NCBI GenBank assembly: GCA_046757725.1
Contig: JBHHYU010000002.1
Coordinates: 1-64,000 of the forward strand
Source of the DNA: JBHHYU01 sp046757725
Lineage (GTDB): Bacteria > Desulfobacterota > Binatia > UBA9968
Length of the DNA stretch: 64,000 nucleotides
Reading direction: 5' to 3'
The position numbers and the translations under genes were made by a program. The first letter of the stretch is position 1. Each line of letters begins with the position of its first letter. The notes under the pieces were generated by a model. It saw only the letters and a program-made list of their open reading frames with translations. It made no database searches and was not told the DNA's origin. Below, in pieces: positions 34,032 to 41,935 of this stretch.

Positions 34032-35324
34032 ATGATGGAAGCAAAATCAAAGATACTTTTCAGTCGCGCGCAGAAAAGGATCCCTGGAGGGGTCAACAGT
34101 CCAGTCCGTGCCTGGAAGGCTGTAGGAGGTATTCCTCGGTTCATCACCCATGGAAAGGCCGCTTATATCTTTGATGTTGATGGAAAGAGATACGTTGATT
34201 TCGTTGGCTCATGGGGTCCGCTTATTTTAGGTCACGCCAATTCCAAAATTATCAGCTCGTTAGATAAAGCCCTACAGCAGGGGATTACCTTTGGGGCTCC
34301 AACGCAAGTAGAGGTGGAGCTGGCCGAGATGGTCTGCGAGAGAGTAGCCTCCATTGAAAAGTTGAGATTGGTTAACTCGGGTACAGAAGCAACCATGAGT
34401 GCCATTCGCCTGGCACGTGGCTTTACGAAACGGAGCAAGATCGTCAAGTTCGAAGGTTGCTACCACGGGCACGCGGACGGGTTGTTGACCCAAGCCGGCT
34501 CTGGGATTGCCACACTAGCGCTCCCCGATAGCTCTGGTGTTCCCCCTGCCATAGCAGCAGAAACACTGGTCATTCCTTTTAATGACAGGGAGGCGGTGAA
34601 AACTGTTTTCCGGACCTACCCCGACACCATTGCTGCGGTCATTGTGGAACCTATCTGTGGAAATATGGGGGTGATTCCGCCGGCACCGGGCTTTTTACCC
34701 AGCCTTCGGGAATGGACCCGAAGACATGGGGCGGTTTTAATCTTCGATGAGGTCATAACCGGATTCCGCGTCTCTTCTGGTGGGGCCCAGGAGCTGTACA
34801 GCGTCACGCCTGATCTAACCTGTTTAGGAAAGGTGCTGGGTGGTGGGCTTCCATTAGGTGCTTTTGGGGGTAGGCGCGAAATAATGAATCTCCTGGCCCC
34901 CGAAGGTCCCGTATACCAGGCTGGAACTTTGTCCGGCAATCCTCTTGCCGTGACCGCTGGGCTGGTTACCTTAGAAGAACTCAGGGATTCGGCGACTTAC
35001 CAAAAGCTAGAGGGAAAAGGAAAGGACATACAAGTAGGGTTAGAGATCGTGCTTAGCAAACACGGACTTCCAGGTGTCGTCAATCGAGTCGGCTCCATGC
35101 TGACCCTATTTTTCGGTGTAGAGAGGGTTTGCAATGCGATGGAGGCCAAGGGCTGCGATGGGGACCGCTTTGCGAGTTTTTTTCATGGAATGCTTGAGCG
35201 CGGTGTTTATTTCCCCCCGTCTCCTTTTGAAGCAGCCTTTATCTCTCTTGCCCATGAGAAAAAAGATCTAGAACATACCCTCCAGGCCTTTGACGATTGG
35301 GCAGCGAAAGAGAGCCGAGGTTGA
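34032..35324 (+). CDS. hemL: Glutamate-1-semialdehyde 2,1-aminomutase
   Basis: A 430-residue PLP enzyme. It has the N-terminal GGVNSPVRAW block, the PLP region NSGTEATMSAIRLARG, FDEVITGFR, and the Schiff-base lysine K267 in LGKVLGGGLPLGAFGG. It makes 5-aminolevulinate, the tetrapyrrole precursor, which suits an organism with corrinoid proteins. Two adjacent ATGs start the frame. The gene is followed closely by the Fo genes. Confidence 0.96.
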   Translation: MMEAKSKILFSRAQKRIPGGVNSPVRAWKAVGGIPRFITHGKAAYIFDVDGKRYVDFVGSWGPLILGHANSKIISSLDKALQQGITFGAPTQVEVELAEMVCERVASIEKLRLVNSGTEATMSAIRLARGFTKRSKIVKFEGCYHGHADGLLTQAGSGIATLALPDSSGVPPAIAAETLVIPFNDREAVKTVFRTYPDTIAAVIVEPICGNMGVIPPAPGFLPSLREWTRRHGAVLIFDEVITGFRVSSGGAQELYSVTPDLTCLGKVLGGGLPLGAFGGRREIMNLLAPEGPVYQAGTLSGNPLAVTAGLVTLEELRDSATYQKLEGKGKDIQVGLEIVLSKHGLPGVVNRVGSMLTLFFGVERVCNAMEAKGCDGDRFASFFHGMLERGVYFPPSPFEAAFISLAHEKKDLEHTLQAFDDWAAKESRG

Positions 35325-35340
35325 TCTTACCTTGGTTTCC

Positions 35341-35631
35341 ATGATAGACACTTCTTATGTGAGCGAGAACTCAAGGGGTTTTAAAGGTAAGGGAAGCAAC
35401 CGTCACCCCCCGGCCTGGTTCAATGCTACCAAGTACATCGCCATTGGTCTTCAGTTTCCTAGCATGGTTCTGGGAGGCCTGGCTTTGGGATACCTGATGG
35501 ATCTCTATCTTGGCACGTCTCCCTGGCTAACTGCTGGGATGACACTGTTGGCGCTCGTGGGTGCTTTTGTTCAGTTGATCAGGACATTGCAGTATCTGTC
35601 GGGAAGAAAAACGGGAGGGAGAGGTCGTTAG
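35341..35631 (+). CDS. AtpZ/AtpI-family protein
   Basis: A 96-residue membrane protein with two helices (about 32-54 and 60-82 of this form), the pattern of AtpZ, a small protein encoded beside ATP synthase genes and linked to Mg2+ supply or c-ring assembly. The ATG at 35341 follows hemL by 16 bases; a TTG start inside hemL at 35290 is possible but less likely. Confidence 0.75.
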   Translation: MIDTSYVSENSRGFKGKGSNRHPPAWFNATKYIAIGLQFPSMVLGGLALGYLMDLYLGTSPWLTAGMTLLALVGAFVQLIRTLQYLSGRKTGGRGR

Positions 35632-35633
35632 GG

Positions 35634-36008
35634 ATGACAGCCGCGGAGTTCCCACTATTGCGGATTGAACTGGTTCATACCATGCTCCTGCTGCTAATAT
35701 TTGTCCTAATGGTGCCCATGAGAATTCTCGAAGGTGGGGCCCTTTTGCTGGGGGGATTATTCATGGGGTTGAATTTTTTCTTGCTGGGTTTCGGTCTCCG
35801 CCGCCTCTTGAGATCTTTTGCTGAGAAGGGAAAGATCCGCACCGGTATCTTGTTGCTGCTGTTAAAATTGGGCCTTTTCTTGGCCTTGGTGTCGGTTCTT
35901 TTCTCGAATGTCCAGTTAGATGCTGCCTCTTTTGCAGTGGGGGTTACGTCTCTTCTTGCGGCTGTTTGCTTGGAGAGATTGGGAGCTTGCGTATGGATAG
36001 GGTGGTAG
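35634..36008 (+). CDS. atpI: ATP synthase subunit I (AtpI)-like protein
   Basis: A 124-residue protein with four hydrophobic helices, matching the size and position of AtpI, which helps assemble the c-ring. It starts 2 bases after the AtpZ-like gene and ends 7 bases before atpB. Sequence conservation in this family is low, so the call relies on topology and context. Confidence 0.7.
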   Translation: MTAAEFPLLRIELVHTMLLLLIFVLMVPMRILEGGALLLGGLFMGLNFFLLGFGLRRLLRSFAEKGKIRTGILLLLLKLGLFLALVSVLFSNVQLDAASFAVGVTSLLAAVCLERLGACVWIGW

Positions 36009-36015
36009 GTGATTA

Positions 36016-36714
36016 ATGGAGCATCCTTTTACATGGCATAGTTTATTACCGATGAGTTGGCAGGCCCTTTTTCCCGAGCATATCTTCTTTTCTCTTGTAG
36101 TGATGGGAGTAGTTGTTGCCCTGGCTTTTAGAGCGAGAAAGGCGCTGGCCGGTTCCAAGGACCCAGTCGTTCCAGACGAAGCTTTGAGCGTCAGGAACAT
36201 TATTGAGGTCGTGACGGGATTGATCGTGGATTTAAGTGATACGATTATCGGTACGAAAGGGCGCAAGTATGTCCCACTTTTTGGGAGTTTTTTTATATTT
36301 ATTTTGGCGGCAAATTTAACCGGCCTGGTACCGGGCTTCTCGCCCCCAACGAACAATATTAATGTTACGTTGGGTCTGGGTCTGGTCTCATTTTTTGCGT
36401 ACAACTATTTCGGTATCAAAGAACACGGATCGGGCTACGTTAAACAATTCATGGGGCCAGTGGTTTTTCTCGCTCCTCTGTTCATTATCCTTGAGCTGAT
36501 CTCCCATTTGGTACGGCCGGTTTCCCTGGCTCTGCGTTTATTCGGGAACATGTTTGGAGATCACTTGGTGGTAGAGATCTTTACTGATTTGACTAAGGTA
36601 ATCATCCCGGTTCCGTTTTACCTTTTGGGAGCCTTGGTTTCGGTCATTCAGGCCGCAGTTTTCACTGTTTTGAGCGTGATCTATGTTGCCATGGCGGTCA
36701 GCCATGAGCATTAA
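36016..36714 (+). CDS. atpB: ATP synthase a subunit
   Basis: A 232-residue multi-helix subunit that forms the ion half-channels. The essential arginine lies in SLALRLFGNMFGDH, and the C-terminal helices are intact. Unlike many bacteria, this gene is about 21 kb from the F1 genes in the window and on the other strand; together with atpE it makes up the Fo locus. Confidence 0.95.
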   Translation: MEHPFTWHSLLPMSWQALFPEHIFFSLVVMGVVVALAFRARKALAGSKDPVVPDEALSVRNIIEVVTGLIVDLSDTIIGTKGRKYVPLFGSFFIFILAANLTGLVPGFSPPTNNINVTLGLGLVSFFAYNYFGIKEHGSGYVKQFMGPVVFLAPLFIILELISHLVRPVSLALRLFGNMFGDHLVVEIFTDLTKVIIPVPFYLLGALVSVIQAAVFTVLSVIYVAMAVSHEH

Positions 36715-36786
36715 GCGAGTGATACGTTGAGAGGATGAGGTAAGAGGAGAGGTCAAGTAGGTGCTTGCTGGAAAGGAGACTAAGGG

Positions 36787-37116
36787 ATGAGGCATTCTGT
36801 GATTTTTTTCATTGTGGCAGCCCTGATATTTATCTTCTGGAGTTCGGGTATGGCTGCCGAAGCCAGCGCGACCGGCGCGGCTGATTCAACCGCTACGGCC
36901 GCCATCGCCATTGCTGCAGGGTTGGCCATTGGTATCGCTGCCTTTGGGGCAGCGTTGGGCCAAGGGCGTATGGCAGCCACTGCGATGGAGAGTATCGGGC
37001 GGAATCCAAATGCTGCGGATAAGATTTTTACCCCGTTGCTTTTGGGTTTGGCCTTTATTGAAGCTCTCGCCATTTATGCTCTGCTTATCGCTTTCCTCTT
37101 GCAGAACAAGATATAA
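36787..37116 (+). CDS. atpE: ATP synthase c subunit with N-terminal signal-like extension
   Basis: A 109-residue c subunit. A hydrophobic leader (about residues 1-23, ending near GMAAEA) precedes the two-helix hairpin. Helix 1 ends in ALGQGRMAATAMESIGRNP, and helix 2 has the ion-binding Glu in GLAFIEALAIYAL. The Ser/Thr that usually follows the Glu in Na+ types is Ala here, which points to H+. The leader makes it longer than the common 75-90 residues. A good AGGAG site precedes the ATG. Confidence 0.95.
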   Translation: MRHSVIFFIVAALIFIFWSSGMAAEASATGAADSTATAAIAIAAGLAIGIAAFGAALGQGRMAATAMESIGRNPNAADKIFTPLLLGLAFIEALAIYALLIAFLLQNKI

Positions 37117-37142
37117 AGTCGAGGGGCGGTGATTGCTGAGAA

Positions 37143-37182
37143 GGAGGGGGACAGGAGAGATCCTGCCTCCTCCTCACTTTTT
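37143..37182 (+). terminator. Rho-independent terminator of the Fo operon
   Basis: A GC-rich hairpin (37143-37173, arms ggagggggacagga and tcctgcctcctcc with one bulge and one wobble) is followed by acttttt at 37176-37182. It lies just after atpE and overlaps the 3' end of the convergent deaminase gene. Confidence 0.6.
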
Positions 37183-37635
37183 GGGCAGGCCCACCTGATC
37201 CATGACGACATGAGCGGTACGGAGGATCTCTTCCAGGGTATGAAGTTTGTAAGGGATCTCATAATAGATGTGCTTGATACCGGTGTTGACGAGTACCTTG
37301 AGGCAGTGGATACAAGGGGTGTGGGTGATGTAAATCGAGGCGTCCTTAATGCCCGCGCCATTCTTTGCGGCTTGAGCGATGGCGTTCATTTCTGCATGAA
37401 TCGTCCGGAAACAGTTCTCCTCTGTGTCCCCATTCGGGGTCTTTGATTGATAGATAAGACAGCCGACGTCCGTACAATGGGGCATCCCCGCCGGCGCTCC
37501 GTTGTACCCCGTCGCTAGGATATTTTTGTCGCGCACGATCACCGCCCCAACCTTGGCGCGGCTGCAGGTAGAGCGCTCTGCCACCTGTCGCGTAATCGTC
37601 ATAAAATATTGATTCCAGGTCGGTCGCTCGCTCAT
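37174..37635 (-). CDS. dCMP deaminase (ComEB-like)
   Basis: A 153-residue zinc deaminase. The catalytic motif is TIHAEMNAIAQA and the zinc ligands are completed by TPCIHC. The early GAVIVRDKNILATGYNGAPAG is typical of dCMP deaminases, which supply dUMP for thymidylate. The gene converges on atpE and is 55 bases after the SAM hydroxide adenosyltransferase gene. Confidence 0.9.
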   Translation of the reverse strand: MSERPTWNQYFMTITRQVAERSTCSRAKVGAVIVRDKNILATGYNGAPAGMPHCTDVGCLIYQSKTPNGDTEENCFRTIHAEMNAIAQAAKNGAGIKDASIYITHTPCIHCLKVLVNTGIKHIYYEIPYKLHTLEEILRTAHVVMDQVGLPKK

Positions 37636-37690
37636 AAAGGTCCTCCCTGTTTCAAACGGTGGTCTCTCCTCCGCTTGATCTGATCCTTCA

Positions 37691-38488
37691 TCAGGCCTTT
37701 TGCCTGTCTCGAATAAGGATGATGTCGCCTATTTTTCCCCCAGAGCCGAGATGGGCATTGCCCTTGAACGAAGAGATCTCCAGGAGTCCCCAGCTGTTGA
37801 TCAGAAGCACGTAGTCTTTCCCCCCCCCGCTTGCGTAATTCCGAGCGAGTCCTCTGACAGTGAGATTGCCGAGCGAGAGCATAAGGTCCTCCGGAGCGAT
37901 ACCCTCGAGGTCGTGCTCTTTGACATTGGTAACGAGGTTCCCGTAACCGTCGACATAGATGATCTCGCCTTGAATAGAACAACCTGTTTTCACAACCTTG
38001 GGCCAAGAGAGGATCTCAAAACCTTCCACCTGAACTCCAAAGTCTTGCGGTGGTATACCTAAAGAGAGATAACCGGCAACCGGAGCGAAGATATCTCGCC
38101 CATGGAAAGTCCCACTGTTAGGCCGTAGATGGTAGGTTTCATTGGAAAGCTGGATGATCCGTCTCGGCTCTTCACCTGCTAATACTAGACTGAGGATGCC
38201 ATTGTCCGGTCCGATGAAAAAGCAATCCTTTGACTGGATCAACAAAGGCCGTCTTTCAGTCCCTACTCCCGGGTCCACGACCGCTACGTGGATAGTTTCC
38301 GTAGGAAAAAATGGGAAAGAGTGACGGAGGGCTAAGGCGCCGGCCATGAGGTCTTGGGGCGGAATGCCGTGAGTCAGGTCAATGACGTTCGCATTTGCGT
38401 TGATCCCGAAAATGACTCCTTTCATGATCCCGACAAAGGGATCCTTGTAGCCAAAGTCCGTGGTTAAAGTGATTAACCTAGTCTCCAT
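37691..38488 (-). CDS. SAM hydroxide adenosyltransferase
   Basis: A 265-residue enzyme of the DUF62 family. LITLTTDFGYKDPFVGIMKGV at the N-terminus, VVDPGVGTERRP and FIGPDNGILS in the middle, and GTFHGRDIFAPVAGYL are the hallmark blocks. Family members split SAM with hydroxide to adenosine and methionine, and related enzymes are fluorinases and chlorinases. The ATG at 38488 is preferred because it follows aggaaggc; a GTG at 38503 is possible. Confidence 0.88.
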   Translation of the reverse strand: METRLITLTTDFGYKDPFVGIMKGVIFGINANANVIDLTHGIPPQDLMAGALALRHSFPFFPTETIHVAVVDPGVGTERRPLLIQSKDCFFIGPDNGILSLVLAGEEPRRIIQLSNETYHLRPNSGTFHGRDIFAPVAGYLSLGIPPQDFGVQVEGFEILSWPKVVKTGCSIQGEIIYVDGYGNLVTNVKEHDLEGIAPEDLMLSLGNLTVRGLARNYASGGGKDYVLLINSWGLLEISSFKGNAHLGSGGKIGDIILIRDRQKA

Positions 38489-38676
38489 GCCTTCCTGGGA
38501 CACCCACTGTAACTAAAAACCACTTGTCGGTAAAGGCCGCCTAAGGAGGATAGGCGCGAAATTGCTTCGCAAGACAGCAAACAGCGCAAGAGTTGTCAGA
38601 GTCGGATAGGAAAACCGGATGAGCATAGAGCAACGAGAGGGAAGATTGCGGGAAAAAAGAGTTTGGCGGAGACGTT

Positions 38677-38820
38677 GCAGTGAGCCACCACAAGTGTTCG
38701 CAAATTCGCACTCAGACCAAGGAGCAGGAAACGGTCTTCCTCACCTGAATAGTCGGGATCGTCGGTCAACAAGCCGTAGTTGTCCGAAAACACGGTTTCA
38801 GCTTCCTCAAAGGAGACACC
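38677..38820 (-). pseudogene. BrnT-family toxin remnant
   Basis: The minus strand from 38820 to 38677 encodes GVSFEEAETVFSDNYG, then LLTDDPDYSGEEDRFLLLGL and ending RTLVVAHC. This is the central block of BrnT-type ribonuclease toxins. The expected N-terminal FEWD segment and the C-terminal IRIISAR catalytic segment are missing: on both sides the frame (which stays open from 38976 to 38596) continues into unrelated residues. No BrnA antitoxin follows. It is a dead toxin gene. Confidence 0.7.
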
Positions 38821-38999
38821 GTCTCTGCCAATCCATACAGTCCGCAGAGGGGTTGGTCGATCTGGCGGTCGGAGCTTCGGTCTCGCGCTGAAGGCGGGTT
38901 TTTTGCTCCGGGTGATTCGCGGCTGATTCAAATACAGGCAGGCTTCTTTTTCTGAACCGATTTTTTTCCGAGTCAACGCTAAAGAGCCAAGAGTAGTCT

Positions 39000-39027
39000 T
39001 GACCCCTCAGGAATGACCCCTCAGGAA
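39000..39027. repeat. 14-base tandem duplication
   Basis: tgacccctcaggaa occurs twice in a row (39000-39013 and 39014-39027). It lies in the decayed region near the BrnT remnant and is probably a slippage or excision scar. Confidence 0.8.
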
Positions 39028-39169
39028 TACTTATGAGGACCGACACTCAATAAGGGAAAAAGGGGGACAGGCTGGTTTTTTAGGACTGAAAATGCCGATC
39101 TCAAGGTCCGACTGAAAAAGCTGGAACGAAGTGTTGGCGCCGCTGTGCTTGCTGCGAAGGCCGAGTAAA

Positions 39170-39194
39170 GAGAGGCTCAGACGCCGAGCCTCTC
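39170..39194 (-). terminator. Hairpin at the end of the toxin gene
   Basis: A perfect 9-base stem (gagaggctc / gagcctctc, 7-base loop) overlaps the stop codon of the MazF-like toxin. On the minus strand it is followed by a short TTT, so it could terminate the toxin-antitoxin transcript. The T-run is short. Confidence 0.5.
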
Positions 39195-39531
39195 ATCCGG
39201 CGTCGAGATCGTCAAAGCCCAGGGCAAAGAGCAACGCCTCGCGGACCTCCGTGAAGACTTCTGGCGAGACGGTCCCAACAAATGCGCGCAGTCCCTTCTT
39301 AGGGACAGTAGCTAGGTTATCCAGGTTGATTGCGGAGGTGGTTTTCAGGCCCGATTCCGTTCCAATGACTACCTCTGAGGGTATGCCGCGAATGGTGGTA
39401 GTGATGGGGGCCACCGTAACGCTGTTGAGGTGCCCAATAATCTCCTGACGGGTCAACACTAACACTGGCCGGCGACGGTCTGGAGCAGGGAAGCCGAACT
39501 GCCAGACCTCGCCTCGGTTTACTTCGGCCAT
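39193..39531 (-). CDS. MazF/PemK-family toxin
   Basis: A 112-residue endoribonuclease-type toxin. The N-terminus NRGEVWQFGFPAPDRRRPVLVLTR is the MazF strand pair, and VAPITTTIRGIPSEV matches the conserved loop. It would cleave mRNA when free of its antitoxin. The start overlaps the end of the antitoxin gene (39519-39531), a normal toxin-antitoxin arrangement. Confidence 0.9.
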   Translation of the reverse strand: MAEVNRGEVWQFGFPAPDRRRPVLVLTRQEIIGHLNSVTVAPITTTIRGIPSEVVIGTESGLKTTSAINLDNLATVPKKGLRAFVGTVSPEVFTEVREALLFALGFDDLDAG

Positions 39532-39749
39532 GTCTGGGCTCCCAGGACCGGCTCAAACTCCTCGCGCGTCACTGGATGCCGCTTATATCCCTCTCTGTGG
39601 CTCCTTACCTTCTCAGCCAAGGAACGGCGCTTTAGCCATAACTCCAGTGCTTCCCGGATCACTTCGGACCGTCCGCGCTTTTCTAGCCGAGCAGCATCCA
39701 CTGCTTTTAGCACGGATTCATCAATACGAACGGATATCATTTTTACCAT
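39519..39749 (-). CDS. Ribbon-helix-helix antitoxin
   Basis: A 76-residue protein. The ribbon-helix-helix part is MISVRIDESVLKAVDAARLE followed by KRGRSEVIREALELWLK. The C-terminal 30 residues should bind the toxin. It precedes and overlaps the MazF-like gene, and probably represses its own promoter. The start may be ATG 39749 or ATG 39740; neither has a ribosome binding site. The predicted transcription start is right at 39749-39750, so a leaderless mRNA is possible. Confidence 0.88.
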   Translation of the reverse strand: MVKMISVRIDESVLKAVDAARLEKRGRSEVIREALELWLKRRSLAEKVRSHREGYKRHPVTREEFEPVLGAQTWPK

Positions 39750-39756
39750 GCAATTT

Positions 39757-39785
39757 GTATTACAATATCTATGACGTTATGTCAA
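39757..39785 (-). promoter_or_regulatory. Promoter and operator of the toxin-antitoxin pair
   Basis: On the minus strand a perfect TTGACA (39780-39785) is followed after 17 bases by TAATAC (39757-39762), 7 bases before the antitoxin ATG. Two small inverted repeats overlap it (TGAC-ataac-GTCA and TTGT-aat-ACAA), fitting autorepression by the ribbon-helix-helix protein. Confidence 0.6.
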
Positions 39786-39856
39786 TACCATCAACAAGGT
39801 CCGTATAGGAAACTCCAGCGTAGCGGTGGGTTCCGGGCGGTTCCGGGGACATAATA

Positions 39857-40063
39857 CTAATTTTCAGAAAGCCTCTTTGGCCGGGGCCCTCGCTTTCCTA
39901 AACTGAGATGACGTCCGGTGAGCGTTTCAACCAACTCTACAAACTGCTTACTTCCGGCTGGTCTACCTGAGTGTATTGCTTTGAGAAGCCTGCTGTCGGC
40001 TTTCTCGTCGTTCGTCGAATGTACTCTTCCTAGTTTTCTGCTAGCCCCAGTAAGTTTTTATCC
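39857..40063 (-). pseudogene. C-terminal remnant of a REP-associated (RAYT) transposase
   Basis: Reading the minus strand to the TAG at 39857-39859 gives a frame whose last 56 codons include LLKAIHSGRPAGSKQFVELV and TGRHLSLGKRGPRPKRLSEN. The pattern GRP-x-GS-x-x-FV then TGR-x-L and a basic R-x-PK tail is the C-terminus of IS200-like RAYT transposases. The HUH catalytic domain is gone. The bases just beyond the stop (ggttccggggacataatac) look like the associated element end. Confidence 0.65.
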
Positions 40064-40208
40064 TTTACTAAAACGTCATTGGAGATCAAACCAAAAAGTG
40101 GGCAGACAATAGTGCAGTCGTCCAACTACTGGTCGGCTACTACCAATATGACTCACAGCATGGGTGTTACGACGCCAGTCACATCTTAAGGGGGCAGTCA
40201 AATTTTTA

Positions 40209-40880
40209 CTAGCCGTCTCGCAACGGTGGGACGTCACGCCAGCCGTTGAGCGGGCAGGAATCGCAGTGTGGGCGGCTACGGCAGAAGTCCTTTCCCACGT
40301 TGACTAGCATGGCGTGATATTGGTTGTACAGGTCCACATCGGCAGGAAGCGATTTCATGAACAGCTGCTGAAATTCGTCGTAGCTCTTTTCATACGCCAT
40401 AACCTGGTGGCGGGAAAAGATCCTTTTGGTATAGGCGTCGATGACGAAAATAGCCTTCTGTCCGGCGTAGAGCAGGATGGAGTCAGCGGTCTCCGGCCCG
40501 GTCCCATTGACGGATAGCAGCTCTTCGCGCAGCCGGTTCGTCTCTTGGCGGAACATTTTCTTTAAGCTCCCACCGTAGCGGTTTCGCAGGAATGAAATAA
40601 AATTTTTAAGTCGCCGCGCCTTTACATTGAAATAACCTGCCGCCCTGATGAGTCGTGCCAGACGCTTATGAGACAAGTCCTTTAGGGCCCTGACGTTCAT
40701 GGCATGCTTCTCTTTGAGCCGGCCGATTGCCCTGTTCACATTGGCCCAGGCAGTATTTTGTGTGAGGATAGCTCCCACGGAGATCTCCAGAGGGCTCTCA
40801 CCCGGCCACCAGGAGAGATCACCGTAGTGGTCATAGAGGCGGTGGTAGACCTGCATAAGTTCTCGGCGTGAAGTGTTCAC
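40209..40880 (-). CDS. HhH-GPD DNA glycosylase (endonuclease III / MagIII-related)
   Basis: A 223-residue base-excision repair protein. Helix-hairpin-helix LLSVNGTGPETADSILLYAG is followed by the catalytic Asp in FVIDAYTKRIFSR (D148). The lysine of bifunctional endonuclease III is Glu here (E130), so it is probably a monofunctional glycosylase like the 3-methyladenine MagIII group. C-terminal cysteines C200, C206 and C209 are present but the fourth iron-sulfur ligand is missing. Confidence 0.85.
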   Translation of the reverse strand: MNTSRRELMQVYHRLYDHYGDLSWWPGESPLEISVGAILTQNTAWANVNRAIGRLKEKHAMNVRALKDLSHKRLARLIRAAGYFNVKARRLKNFISFLRNRYGGSLKKMFRQETNRLREELLSVNGTGPETADSILLYAGQKAIFVIDAYTKRIFSRHQVMAYEKSYDEFQQLFMKSLPADVDLYNQYHAMLVNVGKDFCRSRPHCDSCPLNGWRDVPPLRDG

Positions 40881-40962
40881 TATAAAAGCATTCAGTAATT
40901 GGCGAGATGGTTCGGGCGCTGGTAGGCTTAGAAGCTTTCTATTTTTTCTAATGGCTTACTGT

Positions 40963-41913
40963 TCATTCCATCTCTTCGAGGATCGCCGCGAACAGCAACG
41001 GGACCATGATTTCCATATGGCCGGTGAGATGGAATCCTTTGCCACTCTCCAGGGTGGGTCGAGTGACAATATTGGTGAGGGGGCGGTAGTGGCGAAGAAA
41101 GTCGAGGTTGACCGTGGTAAGATTGCGTACGGGGTGCCCCAGGTTACGGGCTAAGCTGAGTGCCTTCAAGAAAACCTCGGGCAGAATCACCGCCGAACCC
41201 AGGTTGATAAATATTCCGTCTCCCAGCGTGGCTACCACTGATGTGAGAGTGCGAAAATCTTTGAGGCTCCCTTCGCCGAGGGCCTTGCCGTCCACCTGGG
41301 GGTGCATATGAATGATATCTGTGCCGATCCCCACATGAACGGTAATGGGTATCCCCAATCTGGCTCCGGCGCCGAGTATGCTCAACCGATGATGTGGGGG
41401 GCGGGATTTGAGAATGGCCTGGCCCACCGCTGCTCCAATCCCCTTTCCTTGCTCCAGACCTTTGGCAATAGCTCCGTTCAAGAATGTGCCGGTCTCCTCA
41501 GCCATGCCGAAGCTCCCATCCTTGAGACTGGCAGCGACATCTTCGGAGGTCTTGCCCATGTAGGCGAGCTCGAAATCATGGATGATTCCAGCGCCGTTCA
41601 TGGCTACGGCACTGACGATTCTCCTTTCCATAAAATCGATGATTAAAGGACTCAGCCCGACTTTGATGGAATGTGCACCCATTCCCAAGAGGGTCGTCTT
41701 ATCACGGCTCTGAGCGCGAGCGACCCGCTCTGCTATCTCTTTGAGGTTCTGTGCTGCAAGAATATCCGGAAGCCCTTTAATAAAAGAACCGAGGCGACTG
41801 CCCTTTCGGACCTTCCTTCCCAGAGTGGAGCTTTGAACCTTGCTCAGGCGTTTTTTCAGTGGATAGGTTCTCACCCTGGAGAAGTCCAGAGGCCTAAATG
41901 TCTTTTTTCCCAC
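40963..41913 (-). CDS. Conserved protein, possibly deoxyhypusine-synthase-like fold
   Basis: A 316-residue protein I recognise only as a conserved bacterial family. Visible blocks are GIIHDFELAYMGKTSEDV, GSFGMAEETGTFLN, GIPITVHVGIGTDIIHMHP and GDGIFINLGSAVILPEVFLKA. The glycine-rich strands suggest an NAD-binding Rossmann-type arrangement, reminiscent of deoxyhypusine synthase, but the catalytic lysine motif of that enzyme is not evident. It lies 22 bases after gmhA, in a minus-strand operon. Function unknown. Confidence 0.6.
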   Translation of the reverse strand: MGKKTFRPLDFSRVRTYPLKKRLSKVQSSTLGRKVRKGSRLGSFIKGLPDILAAQNLKEIAERVARAQSRDKTTLLGMGAHSIKVGLSPLIIDFMERRIVSAVAMNGAGIIHDFELAYMGKTSEDVAASLKDGSFGMAEETGTFLNGAIAKGLEQGKGIGAAVGQAILKSRPPHHRLSILGAGARLGIPITVHVGIGTDIIHMHPQVDGKALGEGSLKDFRTLTSVVATLGDGIFINLGSAVILPEVFLKALSLARNLGHPVRNLTTVNLDFLRHYRPLTNIVTRPTLESGKGFHLTGHMEIMVPLLFAAILEEME

Positions 41914-41935
41914 GGTTTCAGTCCTGATGAATGCT

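Larger units (their letters stand above)
38489..39192. other. Accessory pocket with decayed genes
   Basis: About 700 bases without an intact gene. It holds a BrnT-toxin remnant (38677-38820), a 14-base tandem repeat (39000-39027), and a G-rich tract gggggacaggctgg at about 39062 of a type I associate with RAYT elements. On the plus strand the frame ending at TAA 39166-39168 reads ENADLKVRLKKLERSVG, perhaps the tail of a lost coiled-coil protein. Confidence 0.5.
39750..40208. other. Region between antitoxin and DNA glycosylase gene
   Basis: About 460 bases with the toxin-antitoxin promoter at the left, a RAYT-transposase relic (39857-40063) in the middle, and nothing recognisable at 40064-40208. 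The plus-strand frame at 39918-40112 is a shadow of the relic. Confidence 0.5.

Noticed and set aside
39081..39168. Plus-strand coiled-coil-like frame ending in TAA at 39166-39168
   Set aside because: Only about 29 codons, begins next to a G-rich element end and has no start codon; perhaps a gene tail, but not enough for a call.
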